Shown here in pieces: positions 50,063-58,288 of a DNA stretch of 64,000 nucleotides (position 1 is its first letter; the number at the start of each line of letters is the position of its first letter). The translations under genes were made by a program, and so were the position numbers. Origin of the DNA: Membranihabitans maritimus (lineage in GTDB: Bacteria > Bacteroidota > Bacteroidia > Chitinophagales > Saprospiraceae); the NCBI RefSeq assembly GCF_021729145.1, contig NZ_JAJSLW010000009.1, positions 124,001 to 188,000 of the forward strand, given 5' to 3'. Under the pieces are notes generated by a model, which was not told the DNA's origin, ran no database searches, and was given only the letters and a program-made list of their open reading frames with translations.

Positions 50063-50614
50063 TCATTCGCTTTTCGGTTGATAATACAGAATTATAGCAC
50101 CACTTTTAAAGGTTTTAGTCTTAGCGAGTTTAAAAATAATCCTGTCACTTATATCTTCAAACAATGGCAAACCGCTTCCTTCCGCCATTGGATATATGCA
50201 AAGTTGAAATTCATCAATCAAGTTAAGTTTCAGTAGTTGTATAATTAAACTGCGGCTACCAACAATAATATCTTTACCCGCTTGTTTCTTGAGTTCTAAA
50301 ACTTTATCTTTTAAGTTATGTTTTGCTATATTCGCACTTTCCCAATCTGCATCTTTAAGCGTATGGGAGAAAACAATTTTTGGGATTTTGTCAATTGCAA
50401 TGGCAAAGTCGTTCATTGATTTTTCTTTGGAAGGATTTTCTAAAAATGTTCGCCAAAATTCCATAAGTTGATAAGTTGTTCTACCATATAGAATTACCTC
50501 TCCCTGTCCTAATAATTCTGTATAATGTTGATGTATTTCTTTATCCGGAATTCCTGCTGTATGGTCGCAAATTCCGTCAAGTGTCATATTTAATGCTGCA
50601 ATTATTTTCCTCAT
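50063..50614 (-). CDS. Dihydrofolate reductase family protein (RibD-C type)
   Basis: The 183-residue protein has MRKIIAALNMTLDGI, VILYGRTTYQLM and KDIIVGSRSLIIQLLKLNL, the pattern of RibD C-terminal/DHFR-like reductases. It probably uses NADPH on an unknown substrate. Such genes are frequent as passengers in cassette arrays and on chromosomes. It sits alone between two repeats. Confidence 0.85.
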   Translation of the reverse strand: MRKIIAALNMTLDGICDHTAGIPDKEIHQHYTELLGQGEVILYGRTTYQLMEFWRTFLENPSKEKSMNDFAIAIDKIPKIVFSHTLKDADWESANIAKHNLKDKVLELKKQAGKDIIVGSRSLIIQLLKLNLIDEFQLCIYPMAEGSGLPLFEDISDRIIFKLAKTKTFKSGAIILYYQPKSE

Positions 50615-50667
50615 ATTATTTTTATCTATTCAACTTTTGATTGTCGTAACTCGTTTATCCAATGACC

Positions 50668-50799
50668 GCCAACAGTGAAATATATGACAAGTAGTTGGTT
50701 TTACGCATTAATTTTTCAGTTAAACACAGGCCTTAAATTTAGAAAATTCAATTGGTTTTATCACTTTAGCCCCTATTTTTTAGATATAATGTTAGGTGC
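50668..50799. repeat. attC-like element, 132 bp
   Basis: Left end GCCAACAGTG and right end ATGTTAGGTGC; GTTAGGT matches the attC R' consensus GTTRRRY perfectly. The arms (AAATATATGACAAGTAG against CTATTTTTTAGATAT) pair with bulges. The hydrolase gene stop is only 6 bp from the right end, as in true gene cassettes. Confidence 0.65.
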
Positions 50800-50804
50800 A
50801 TTTT

Positions 50805-51581
50805 TTACAGATTCTCATACCAATTTATGATGTCATCTGCGATTTGTTCCCAACCTGTTTGACCGCAAATAAAATGGCTTTTCCCATGATAAATCTTTAC
50901 ATCCACATGGCTGTTTTTATCTTTGTATTTACGGGCGATTTTTTTGGTCAATTTTGGTGGGAAGATATGGTCGCTTTTGCCTCCGATAAATAGAATGGGG
51001 GTATGCGGTTTTTTGAAGTCAATTTTGGTGTATTTGTCAAAAACCAACTGTCGGCTCACTTTAAAACTTTCAGGAACGGCGTAATGTTCAAACATTTTTT
51101 TCTGTTCTTTTCTTGATAGTGTGTTGAAAAAAGCTTTGTTGTACCATTTTTCCGTACCCATATAATATTTTTTGCTTGTGAAGAATCCGAATCCGCCCCA
51201 AACCATTTTTATGGTAGATAAAGGTGGCGTCACATTTTTGGGGGGTGCCCCATCTATGCTTACGGCAGCAGCCACTTTGTTTAAAGCAGTTAGTTTTAAC
51301 ACCGCCATTCCCGCCATTGAATGGCCTATTACCAACGGTTTTTCAGGAAGTGAATCTATCAAGTTTGAAATGTTATTTATAACATCTTTAAAGTCTGTAC
51401 GGGGTAATGTAGAAGGTGGATTTTTTCTTAAATCAGCCGGCTTGCCTTTGTGTCCCGGATTGGCAGGTGTATAAACATTGTACCCTTTTTCTTCAAGATA
51501 AGTTTTCCAATCTTTCCAGGTTTCGTTGTTTACGAAATTTCCGTGAATCAAGATAATTGTTTTTGATTTTTTTGTTTCCAT
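50805..51581 (-). CDS. Alpha/beta hydrolase
   Basis: From the ATG at 51581 the 258-residue protein has an oxyanion HGNF loop, the nucleophile elbow IGHSMAGMAVL and a C-terminal GKSHF histidine. Upstream, the sequence encodes a signal-like peptide (LLLLPTSISSYAQNIQKDS) in the same frame, but its natural ATG (51667, MKIYLKA) is one base out of frame; a TTG at 51641 is another start. It may therefore be an exported protein with a damaged signal. It is cotranscribed with a Crp gene. Confidence 0.82.
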   Translation of the reverse strand: METKKSKTIILIHGNFVNNETWKDWKTYLEEKGYNVYTPANPGHKGKPADLRKNPPSTLPRTDFKDVINNISNLIDSLPEKPLVIGHSMAGMAVLKLTALNKVAAAVSIDGAPPKNVTPPLSTIKMVWGGFGFFTSKKYYMGTEKWYNKAFFNTLSRKEQKKMFEHYAVPESFKVSRQLVFDKYTKIDFKKPHTPILFIGGKSDHIFPPKLTKKIARKYKDKNSHVDVKIYHGKSHFICGQTGWEQIADDIINWYENL

Positions 51582-51738
51582 TGTTGAATCTTTTTGAATG
51601 TTTTGAGCATAGCTTGATATGCTTGTGGGAAGCAACAACAATCCATTGCCTTTAAATAAATTTTCATTTGAATAATTTTTAACAATACAAAGGTCTAAAC
51701 TCTTAATGGTAAAAACTTTAACCTGGGTTAAAATCGTA

Positions 51739-52326
51739 TTATTTGGTAGAAAGTCGTTTCCTGATTCGACTCAAAGACGGACCTTGAATGCCCAAATAGG
51801 AAGAAATGTGGTAGAGTGGAATGTTGTTGAAAACATTTGGGTGTTGTTTGATTAAGTCGAGATAACGTTCTTCGGGTGTTTTGAAAAGAAAACTTTCCGT
51901 ACGTTCCATAACAACATTAAAAGCTTGTTGCGCAAGTATTCTGCCGAACCGTTCCCAAGCGTGAGATGTTTTGTATAATTTCATCAGGTGGTTGATGTGT
52001 ATGCACAAAATTTTTGCGTCTGTCATAGATTTCGTGTGATAATCGCAAGGAACTTGGTTGATGAAACTTTTGAATGTAACGACAAATTGATTGCCTGAAT
52101 AGAAGAAAACATTTTTCTCTTCGCCTGTTTTTTTGTCAATGATATATGACCTGAAAACACCTTCCAAAACAAAACCTAAATACTTGCACACGTTTTTGTA
52201 TTTGTTAAAATAATCTCCTTTTTTATAGGTTTGAAATTGCCAACAATCCTCGGATATCTCAAAATCTTCTGCAGATAAACCTGCAAATTCGGAAAGGGCA
52301 AAGGAAAGATGTTTGAGTTCAGACAT
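51739..52326 (-). CDS. Crp/Fnr family transcriptional regulator
   Basis: The 195-residue protein has a cNMP-binding-like domain (LEGVFRSYIIDKKTGEEKNV) and a C-terminal HTH (HISSYLGIQGPSLSRIRKRL). It belongs to the same subfamily as the Crp gene at 48752. It lies upstream of a hydrolase in the same orientation, with no repeat between, forming a regulator-enzyme unit. Confidence 0.88.
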   Translation of the reverse strand: MSELKHLSFALSEFAGLSAEDFEISEDCWQFQTYKKGDYFNKYKNVCKYLGFVLEGVFRSYIIDKKTGEEKNVFFYSGNQFVVTFKSFINQVPCDYHTKSMTDAKILCIHINHLMKLYKTSHAWERFGRILAQQAFNVVMERTESFLFKTPEERYLDLIKQHPNVFNNIPLYHISSYLGIQGPSLSRIRKRLSTK

Positions 52327-52366
52327 TGGAATTTATTTTTTTCTGTTTATAGATTTCTGTGGTTTG

Positions 52367-52493
52367 TCAACGGTTTTGGCTATGAGTGGTTGCGTGGTTT
52401 AGCACGGAACTTTGCAGGTATACACAGAACTGAAAATCCGTGAGGGTTTTCAGAAGTAGGCGAGTAGAAGCAATTACTTATAGCCAATGTGTG
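52367..52493. repeat. attC-like element, 127 bp, twin of the element at 57175
   Basis: Outer arms CAACGGTTTTGGCTATGAGT and ACTTATAGCCAATGTGTG pair with a small bulge. The central hairpin is CTGAAAATCC-gtga-GGGTTTTCAG. It shares long blocks with the element at 57175 (AAGTAGGCGAG, CAATTACTTATAGCCA), and the hairpin changes between the two keep most pairing. Confidence 0.7.
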
Positions 52494-52538
52494 TGCCTTG
52501 AATGATAAATATAGTTCTTTTATAAGAATGTCCCAATC

Positions 52539-53310
52539 TTGCTCACCGAGCTTGATAAATTACTTGAAAGTAGAAACCTACGTTATGTAAGATATGCCGA
52601 TGATTTTAGTGAATATGTAAAAAGTAAGAAAGCTGCAAAACGAGTAGGGAATAATCTCTACTTGTATTTAATGCAAAAACTTCGATTACCTATCAATCGA
52701 GAGAAGAGTGTTATTCGTCGTCCTCTAACTTTTAGTTTACTAGGACATTCCTTTGCATCATCCTATAAAAAGGGGGCAGAAGGGAAATATCAATTGGTAG
52801 TAGAAAAGTCTAAATGGAAAACCTTTAACGCAAAGCTTAAAATGTTAACCAAAGAGACTATACCTATTGACTTTGATGGACGAATGCACCGCATCAATTA
52901 TTGATTCGAGGGTGGATAGATTACTACAAACAAGCATCCATTCAAGCCAAACTTAAAAAGTTGGAAGAATGGCTAAGAAATCGATTGCGATATTGTATAT
53001 GGCATCATTGGATGACTGAATGATTCCTTAGTATGAAAGTCCAGGGGACATTCAAGTGAAGGAACCGCGAAGCGGTGGGAGGGGGAAAAGGAAGAATCTA
53101 ATTCGATTGGGATTAGACCAAGATAGGGCATATGCATGGAGTAGGACGAGAATGGGCGGATGGCGCATAGCGCAAAGCCCCATTCTAGTAACAACTGTTA
53201 CCATAGAACGATTAAAAGCAAGGATATATTTATCCATGGTAGAATATTACCAACAAGTCAGGTCAATTCCGATAGCTATCGGAAGAACCGCCGTATACGG
53301 CCTGTTCTGA
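52539..53310 (+). pseudogene. Group II intron reverse transcriptase/maturase remnant
   Basis: The plus strand starts inside the RT domain (LTELDKLLESRNLRYVRYAD, catalytic YADDF), then has a maturase segment in a second frame (LIRGWIDYYKQASIQAKLKK, RNRLRYCIWHHW) and a C-terminal piece in a third (KNLIRLGLDQDRAYAWSRTR, WRIAQSPILVTT). RT motifs 0-4 are missing, and the frames are broken, so the gene is dead. No endonuclease domain is visible. It lies just after a repeat element. Confidence 0.8.
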
Positions 53311-53595
53311 TATTTATCGTCGGGAAGGTCCGTATCCCGAAAGTTTTCGCATACGGACGAAGAAGGAATTAACATATATTTTATTTAACACTTTATAAGT
53401 ATTTATACTCAATCAATAAGTGCCCACCTTAGGTCGGTAAACCTTCCACTAGTTTGTTTTGACATTCTGCTAAACCTCTGTTCTTAGCAATTATTGGATG
53501 GTAAGTGCGCCGCAAGGGATGCCTGTGGCAAGAGGCGTATTCCACTCAATTATGGGCGGAGCCGTCTACTCGACTGGCAGCTGTTTTTTGTTTTT

Positions 53596-54399
53596 TCATC
53601 CGCAATACCCACTTCCATACGAATAAATATTGCTTGGAATCCATTTGTTTTCTTTGCCTAAAATCATTCTTGAACTTTTTTCCCCTTTCCACAATCCCAT
53701 ATTCTCCAATTGTTCTATTCCGATTTGATTTTCAACAGGCAATAACGTTCTTTTTCCTTTCTTAGAATGTTTCAGTTTAATTAATTCAATTCCCGCTTGC
53801 TTATCTTTGGATATAATCAAACCTCTTCCAAATTCAGGCAGATAAAACCCCAATAATTCATTTTGGTCATTGAAGTAACCGACCCCATTGGTATAAAATT
53901 TTTGAATCAAATGAATCCTGTCTTCCGAATTTGTATCTAAGTCTAATTTAGATACGCTTTCTAAATCGGATAATTCTAATTTTCTTACTGAATTAGGGAA
54001 ACTGAGTTCATTGTCAACCTTTGATTCAAAGCTTAGATATTCAGTCATCTTTTTAAATCCAAGTTTCCTATAGACTGCCTCTCCAAGTTCAGTTGCTATT
54101 AATAGTTGTGTCTCACATCCTTTGTTTTCTAAAAAATCAACAAGAAATTTTGTCATCAGATATCCAAATCCTTTCCCTCTACAGTCTTTGTCCACCATAA
54201 TGTTTCCAAGCCACCCAATTTTACCTTTTAAGAAAACATTTCCTGTCCCTACAATTTTGTTGTCATGAACTTGGGTAAAAGCATAAAAAAAGTCCTCCTT
54301 AATAAAGTCCCTGATAAGAGCTTCATAGTCAAATTTCCATTCAGAAGGAGGAAGGTTGTTTAATCCTTCAATGTCTGAGTATCTTATCTCTCTTATCAT
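53596..54399 (-). CDS. GNAT-family N-acetyltransferase
   Basis: I used the ATG at 54399 (MIREIRYSDIEGL). The first half is a GNAT domain with GNIMVDKDCRGKGFGYLMTK, the acetyl-CoA-binding R/Q-x-x-G-x-G/A motif; the second half (ELSDLESVSKLDLDTNSEDR) is a further GNAT-like C-terminal fold. Substrate is unknown. It is the only gene between the intron remnant and a repeat element. Confidence 0.85.
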   Translation of the reverse strand: MIREIRYSDIEGLNNLPPSEWKFDYEALIRDFIKEDFFYAFTQVHDNKIVGTGNVFLKGKIGWLGNIMVDKDCRGKGFGYLMTKFLVDFLENKGCETQLLIATELGEAVYRKLGFKKMTEYLSFESKVDNELSFPNSVRKLELSDLESVSKLDLDTNSEDRIHLIQKFYTNGVGYFNDQNELLGFYLPEFGRGLIISKDKQAGIELIKLKHSKKGKRTLLPVENQIGIEQLENMGLWKGEKSSRMILGKENKWIPSNIYSYGSGYCG

Positions 54400-54424
54400 C
54401 TCGTTTCTGTCGTTTTTTTTAATT

Positions 54425-54558
54425 GCTGCCAACGGACAAGTATAAGAGCAGTAGTGGATTAAAAGGTACTGTTTTCGGATCGAAATATACTTAATTAAAA
54501 ATAAAATCGGTTCAACTTTACAATTAAACCGCTATTGCTCTTATACATTGTTAGCTGC
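54425..54558. repeat. attC-like element, 134 bp
   Basis: The left end GCTGCCAACGGACAAG and right end ACATTGTTAGCTGC hold a long stem TATAAGAGCAGTAGTGG against CCGCTATTGCTCTTATA (15 of 17 pairs, two G:T-type changes). Three extra bases next to CAACGG form a bulge on one side only, as in attC extrahelical bases. Confidence 0.7.
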
Positions 54559-54569
54559 TGCCCTTTTTA

Positions 54570-54887
54570 TCAGCTAGTTATTCTTAATGATTGAATAAGT
54601 TCGGTTTTTAAATTTAAATAATAAGATAGAATAACAGGACTTCCCGGAAAATTGCCCGAAATTTCAGCTTTAAGAATTTTTGCTGTTTCTGAATATTCAA
54701 GTGGTTTCATTGTTATTTGGTATTCCTTATTGACTTTTTCAATCCAACTTTTGATTTCCTTTTTTCCGTTATATGTTTTTCCTTCGTCAACAACTACTGC
54801 TGTTTCAGTAAAACAATTGGCATAAGCTGTACTATCAAAATTGTCTTGTGCTTTCACTAAATCTGTTATTACTTTTGGTAAATTCAT
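54570..54887 (-). CDS. SnoaL/NTF2-like protein
   Basis: The 105-residue protein has the NTF2-like pattern DNFDSTAYANCFTETAVVVD, GKTYNGKKEIKSWIE. It follows the short-chain dehydrogenase by 24 bp, so it is in one transcript with it, and may act on the same compounds. Substrate unknown. Confidence 0.78.
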   Translation of the reverse strand: MNLPKVITDLVKAQDNFDSTAYANCFTETAVVVDEGKTYNGKKEIKSWIEKVNKEYQITMKPLEYSETAKILKAEISGNFPGSPVILSYYLNLKTELIQSLRITS

Positions 54888-54911
54888 TTTTTTTATTTTT
54901 AGAGATTATTA

Positions 54912-55703
54912 TTAAATAGTAGGAATGGTTCCTCCATCGATTACAAATTCTGTTCCTGTTAAATAATTTGCTCGTGGTGAAACTAAAAAGCCAATCAATT
55001 CTGCAATTTCTTCGGGTTGTGCAGGTCGCCCAAAAGGTATTCCACCTAAACTGTCCATTACACTTTTTGTTGCTTGCTCAATGGTTATGTTTGAACTTTC
55101 GGCTATTCGCTCCATCATTGCTTTTGACGAAGCGGTATTTATCCAACCTGGCGAAACAGTCAATACACGAACACCTTTTGGTGAAACCTCGTTTGATAAA
55201 CTTTTACTGTAATTCAGTAAACCTGCTTTTGCGGAAGCATAGGGTAAAGTGCTGTCGTACAAAGGTAACTGTGCTTGAATAGAAGCAATATGAACGATAA
55301 CGCCATTTTTCCTTTCTATCATTTGAGGTAAAAATCCACGATCAAGCCGAACTGGTGCTAGTAAATTTGTTTGTAAACTTGTTTCCCAATCTGCATCCGT
55401 TAACACAGCAAAACCTCCACCTTTTGTTTCTGAACCTCCAAGGTTATTTATAAGAATGTCAAGTTTACCATATTTTTCTAAAACTTCTTTAACTACTTTT
55501 TCTGTTCCTGCGGCTTTACTTAAATCTGCTGAAATAAAATGTAGATTTTGGTTTTCTTTTTCGGGTTCATTTCTTGCCGTTATAATGACGTTTGTACCTG
55601 CTTGTGAAAGTCTTTCTGCTATTGCTTTTCCTGTACCTTTTGTGCCTCCTGTTACCAGGGCTATTTTACCCGATAACTCATTATTGAAGTTAATTTGTTC
55701 CAT
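54912..55703 (-). CDS. Short-chain dehydrogenase (FabG-like)
   Basis: The 263-residue protein has the NAD(P) motif TGGTKGTGKAIAERL, the NNLGG segment, Ser and the catalytic YASAK (YxxxK). Classical SDR of unknown substrate. It is divergent from an HxlR regulator, with a palindromic site in the shared promoter region, so it is probably controlled by that regulator. Confidence 0.9.
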   Translation of the reverse strand: MEQINFNNELSGKIALVTGGTKGTGKAIAERLSQAGTNVIITARNEPEKENQNLHFISADLSKAAGTEKVVKEVLEKYGKLDILINNLGGSETKGGGFAVLTDADWETSLQTNLLAPVRLDRGFLPQMIERKNGVIVHIASIQAQLPLYDSTLPYASAKAGLLNYSKSLSNEVSPKGVRVLTVSPGWINTASSKAMMERIAESSNITIEQATKSVMDSLGGIPFGRPAQPEEIAELIGFLVSPRANYLTGTEFVIDGGTIPTI

Positions 55704-55795
55704 TTGTTTAATTATTTAAGTGCAAAATTGGTACATACCAGCTGTATTTGCAAGTACGGAATATCGAATTGCATAGGGATAATTTTTTCACCTAT

Positions 55796-55811
55796 TGTAC
55801 ATTATGGTACA
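55796..55811. promoter_or_regulatory. Candidate HxlR operator
   Basis: TGTAC-attatg-GTACA is a perfect inverted repeat between divergent genes. A related GGTA-ca-TACC palindrome lies 60 bp away at 55730-55739 beside the SDR start. HxlR-type regulators often bind GTAC-containing palindromes. Confidence 0.5.
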
Positions 55812-55817
55812 TTGAGT

Positions 55818-55825
55818 TAAATTTG
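55818..55825 (+). promoter_or_regulatory. -7 box for the HxlR gene (near-leaderless)
   Basis: TAAATTTG fits the TAnnTTTG consensus exactly and ends 4 bp before the ATG at 55830. The transcript would therefore start about at the start codon. Confidence 0.5.
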
Positions 55826-55829
55826 TACT

Positions 55830-56192
55830 ATGAAAAACAGAAAAATTCCGTTGAACTTAAATTGTGGTCTTGACCTGATTGGCGAAGTACTTTATGGTAA
55901 ATGGAAAATTCGCTTGCTGTGGTTTATTAATGAAGGTCATAAACGCCCAAGCGAACTGCAACGTAAAATACCCGATGCTTCAAGACGAGTATTAAATATT
56001 CAGTTGAAGGAATTGGTACAGCACGAACTAGTTACAAAGAAAATATACCCTGTTGTTCCGCCAAAAGTTGAATATTCACTAACCGATTTTGGAAAAACCA
56101 TCATTCCTGTCATTTCAGCTTTAGGAAATTGGGGGGATAAAAATGAAGAACGCTTACGAAATGTAATTATGCAAACATCTGAAAATTTATAA
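55830..56192 (+). CDS. HxlR-family transcriptional regulator
   Basis: The 120-residue winged-helix protein has the HxlR signature ALxGKW-like LYGKWKIRLLWFINEGHKRP, ISxxxLxxxLxxLxxxGLV-like RRVLNIQLKELVQHELVTKK, and VEYSLTDFGK. It is the only plus-strand gene in the cassette-like region apart from the mobile element, and lies divergent from the SDR gene, as in many HxlR-oxidoreductase pairs. Confidence 0.92.
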   Translation: MKNRKIPLNLNCGLDLIGEVLYGKWKIRLLWFINEGHKRPSELQRKIPDASRRVLNIQLKELVQHELVTKKIYPVVPPKVEYSLTDFGKTIIPVISALGNWGDKNEERLRNVIMQTSENL

Positions 56193-56262
56193 GTTCAATA
56201 AACCTGTCATTTGTCTATTGTCATCACGATGTTTCGTTCGGGGTGCAGCCAAAACGGTTTAA

Positions 56263-56302
56263 CTATAAGCAATAGCGTCCCGCAGGACGCTATTGCTTAT
56301 AG
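56263..56302. repeat. Compact perfect palindrome, short attC-like member
   Basis: CTATAAGCAATAGCGTCC and its exact inverse enclose a 4-nt CGCA loop (18-bp stem). TATAAGCAATAGCG resembles the inner arm of the 54425 element (TATAAGAGCAATAGCGG). The stop codon (TAG) of the minus-strand hydrolase gene lies inside it. It could also act as a terminator. Confidence 0.6.
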
Positions 56303-57153
56303 GTTTTGTGTGTGCTGGAGTTTCTCTTTATAAATTCTATTGTCTTTGTTATTGACTCTATTGAATCAGTTCCAATCCAAAATAAATGCCCCCATTCATT
56401 ATTCAATTTTGCAATCTCTGAATTCTTAATCATTTTATTTGCGTGTAGGGCATGTTCAAATGGTACACTACTATCATTCTCACTATGAATAATCAGAGTT
56501 GGACATTTAATTTTTGAAATTACCTCATCATCGATATTTTGGTCAATGTTATTTAAAAATCCTGTTTTCGAGTTGTAGTGTCTTATTGTAGAAATCAATT
56601 CTGTAACGTCATCTTTTTTTAATTTGTGGCTTGGATTATTAGAAAACTTAGGATAAAAACTCTTTTCAATCATGTTTGGAAAAATCCGAGAAAAGAACCT
56701 CACCATTCCCCATACAATTTTTTCCATTCTGGGATTGAACATCTTTTTTGAAGTCTTATATATTTTTCCTTGCTTATCAAGCCATTCTTTTGAAATCGCA
56801 GATGCGAGAATCATCTTACTTACTCTATCTGGGTAATTGCTTGCTAATTCAATTGCCGTTAATCCGCCCGCTGAAATGCCATAAATAATTACATTGTCTA
56901 TTGATAAATGGTTTGCTAATTCTATTGTTAAGTCGGCTGCTTGTTTTGGTGTTCGGTTGCCATTCAAAGGAGTTTTTCCGTATCCAGGTCGAGAAGGGAT
57001 AATTAATTGAAATTTTTCTAAATCAAATCCTTTAATACAAAGTGTTTCATTGCAATTTGAATGTCCGCCATGTACAAATACTATTGGGATTCCTTTTCCG
57101 ATTGAACTGTATTCAATATCTCCAAGTTTCGTATTTATTACTCCATTATTCAT
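56290..57153 (-). CDS. Alpha/beta hydrolase
   Basis: The 287-residue protein has the oxyanion loop HGGHSN, the nucleophile elbow YGISAGGLTAIELA, an acidic residue in HSENDSSVPFEHA and a C-terminal EWGHLFW histidine. Substrate is unknown. It is a single-gene unit between a compact palindrome (containing its stop codon) and a 129-bp repeat. Confidence 0.87.
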   Translation of the reverse strand: MNNGVINTKLGDIEYSSIGKGIPIVFVHGGHSNCNETLCIKGFDLEKFQLIIPSRPGYGKTPLNGNRTPKQAADLTIELANHLSIDNVIIYGISAGGLTAIELASNYPDRVSKMILASAISKEWLDKQGKIYKTSKKMFNPRMEKIVWGMVRFFSRIFPNMIEKSFYPKFSNNPSHKLKKDDVTELISTIRHYNSKTGFLNNIDQNIDDEVISKIKCPTLIIHSENDSSVPFEHALHANKMIKNSEIAKLNNEWGHLFWIGTDSIESITKTIEFIKRNSSTHKTYKQ

Positions 57154-57174
57154 TTTAGTTTATTGTGCTTGTAC

Positions 57175-57303
57175 ACAACGGTCTCGGCTATGGGTAGTTG
57201 TATGGTTTGGCGGTTAACTTTGCAAGTGCTCACCAAACTGAAAATCCGCGAAGATTTTCAGAAGTAGGCGAGAACCAGCAATTACTTATAGCCATTGTTG
57301 AAC
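57175..57303. repeat. attC-like element, 129 bp, ending in GTTGAAC at the IS91 boundary
   Basis: CAACGGTCTCGGCTATGGGT and ACTTATAGCCATTGTTGAAC form the outer arms. The central hairpin is CTGAAAATC-cgcgaa-GATTTTCAG, compensated relative to the 52367 copy. The right end GTTGAAC matches GTTRRRY. The last four bases GAAC abut the IS91-like element. Confidence 0.72.
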
Positions 57304-57380
57304 TAACCCTCCTTCGTCGGGAGCTTTTTCATGTTTTGTAATATCGTTTTATTTTTGTAATTCATTAAAACTTGAGTATC

Positions 57381-58288
57381 ATGAAATTAAAAAAAATCCT
57401 ACGATTGTAGCGCAAGCGCTCAAAGAAATTACAGAATTCGGTTACCTTCACGATCAACTTAAACGATCCTTTGAACTTTCAGGTAAAGCTAAATCCACTT
57501 TTAAAAATTACATCAGGTGCCTTGCACATATGGCACTCTATCATCATTGTTGCCCTAGCACTTTAAGTGATGATCAGGTTCAGGATTATCTGAACTACTG
57601 TAAAAACCAACATCAAACGCCATCAGAAAGCTTCTTCAAACATACTATTTATGGGTTGCGATCTGCCTACAAAGTTCTAAACCTTCCGGATAAAAAAATT
57701 GCACTACCTCAAATCAAAAGACAAAACAAACTCCCCATCATTCTCAACTATGATGAAACGCGACAACTCCTCTGTGCCCCAAAATACCTCAGACATCGCA
57801 TGATGCTTGCTGTTCTTTACGGTTGTGGGCTTAGGAGCTATGAACTATGTAACATCCTCCTATCCGAGGTGGATGTGGAGCGTAAAACAATCCTCATCCG
57901 TCAGCAAAAAGGTAGGTTCGATCGTTACCTCCCCCTCGGTGACCACCTCTCTAGGGGACTTGAAAAGTATATAGACATCTGTAATCCCTCAAAGTTTTTG
58001 TTTAATAGTCAGGTTAGTCCTGATAGTGATCCAAGGCCCATCACCGTAAGAACCATCCAATGGCTGATAAAAGAGTGCTGCAGTAAGGTCGATACGCACA
58101 AACATTTTACCGCACACACCCTCAGACACACTTACGCCACGCATCTCATTGAACAAGGATTGAATATCCTTACGATTCAACAATTACTTGGTCATGCCAG
58201 AATAGAAACAACGCTCATCTACCTACACGTTGCACAAAATGAGAATTCACCAAAGTACAGTCCGCTTGACAAACTTTTTAATTGGTGA
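57381..58288 (+). pseudogene. Tyrosine recombinase of the IS91-like element, frameshifted at an A8 run
   Basis: The C-terminal 252 codons are intact: GCGLRSYELC (first catalytic Arg), then HTLRHTYATHLIE (His-x-x-Arg), LLGHARIETTLIYLHV (His and catalytic Tyr). The natural N-terminus (IVAQALKEITEFGYLHDQLK) continues upstream in the same frame, but the only ATG (57381, MKLKK) is in the frame set by eight A (57389-57396); one added A would join them. It may be slippage or a mutation. The 57530 ATG is a second, shorter start. Confidence 0.75.

Noticed and set aside
57381-58288. IntI-type integron integrase for the attC-like repeats
   Set aside because: The recombinase is coupled to an IS91-like transposase and I see no IntI-specific insertion in it; treated as the IS accessory gene.
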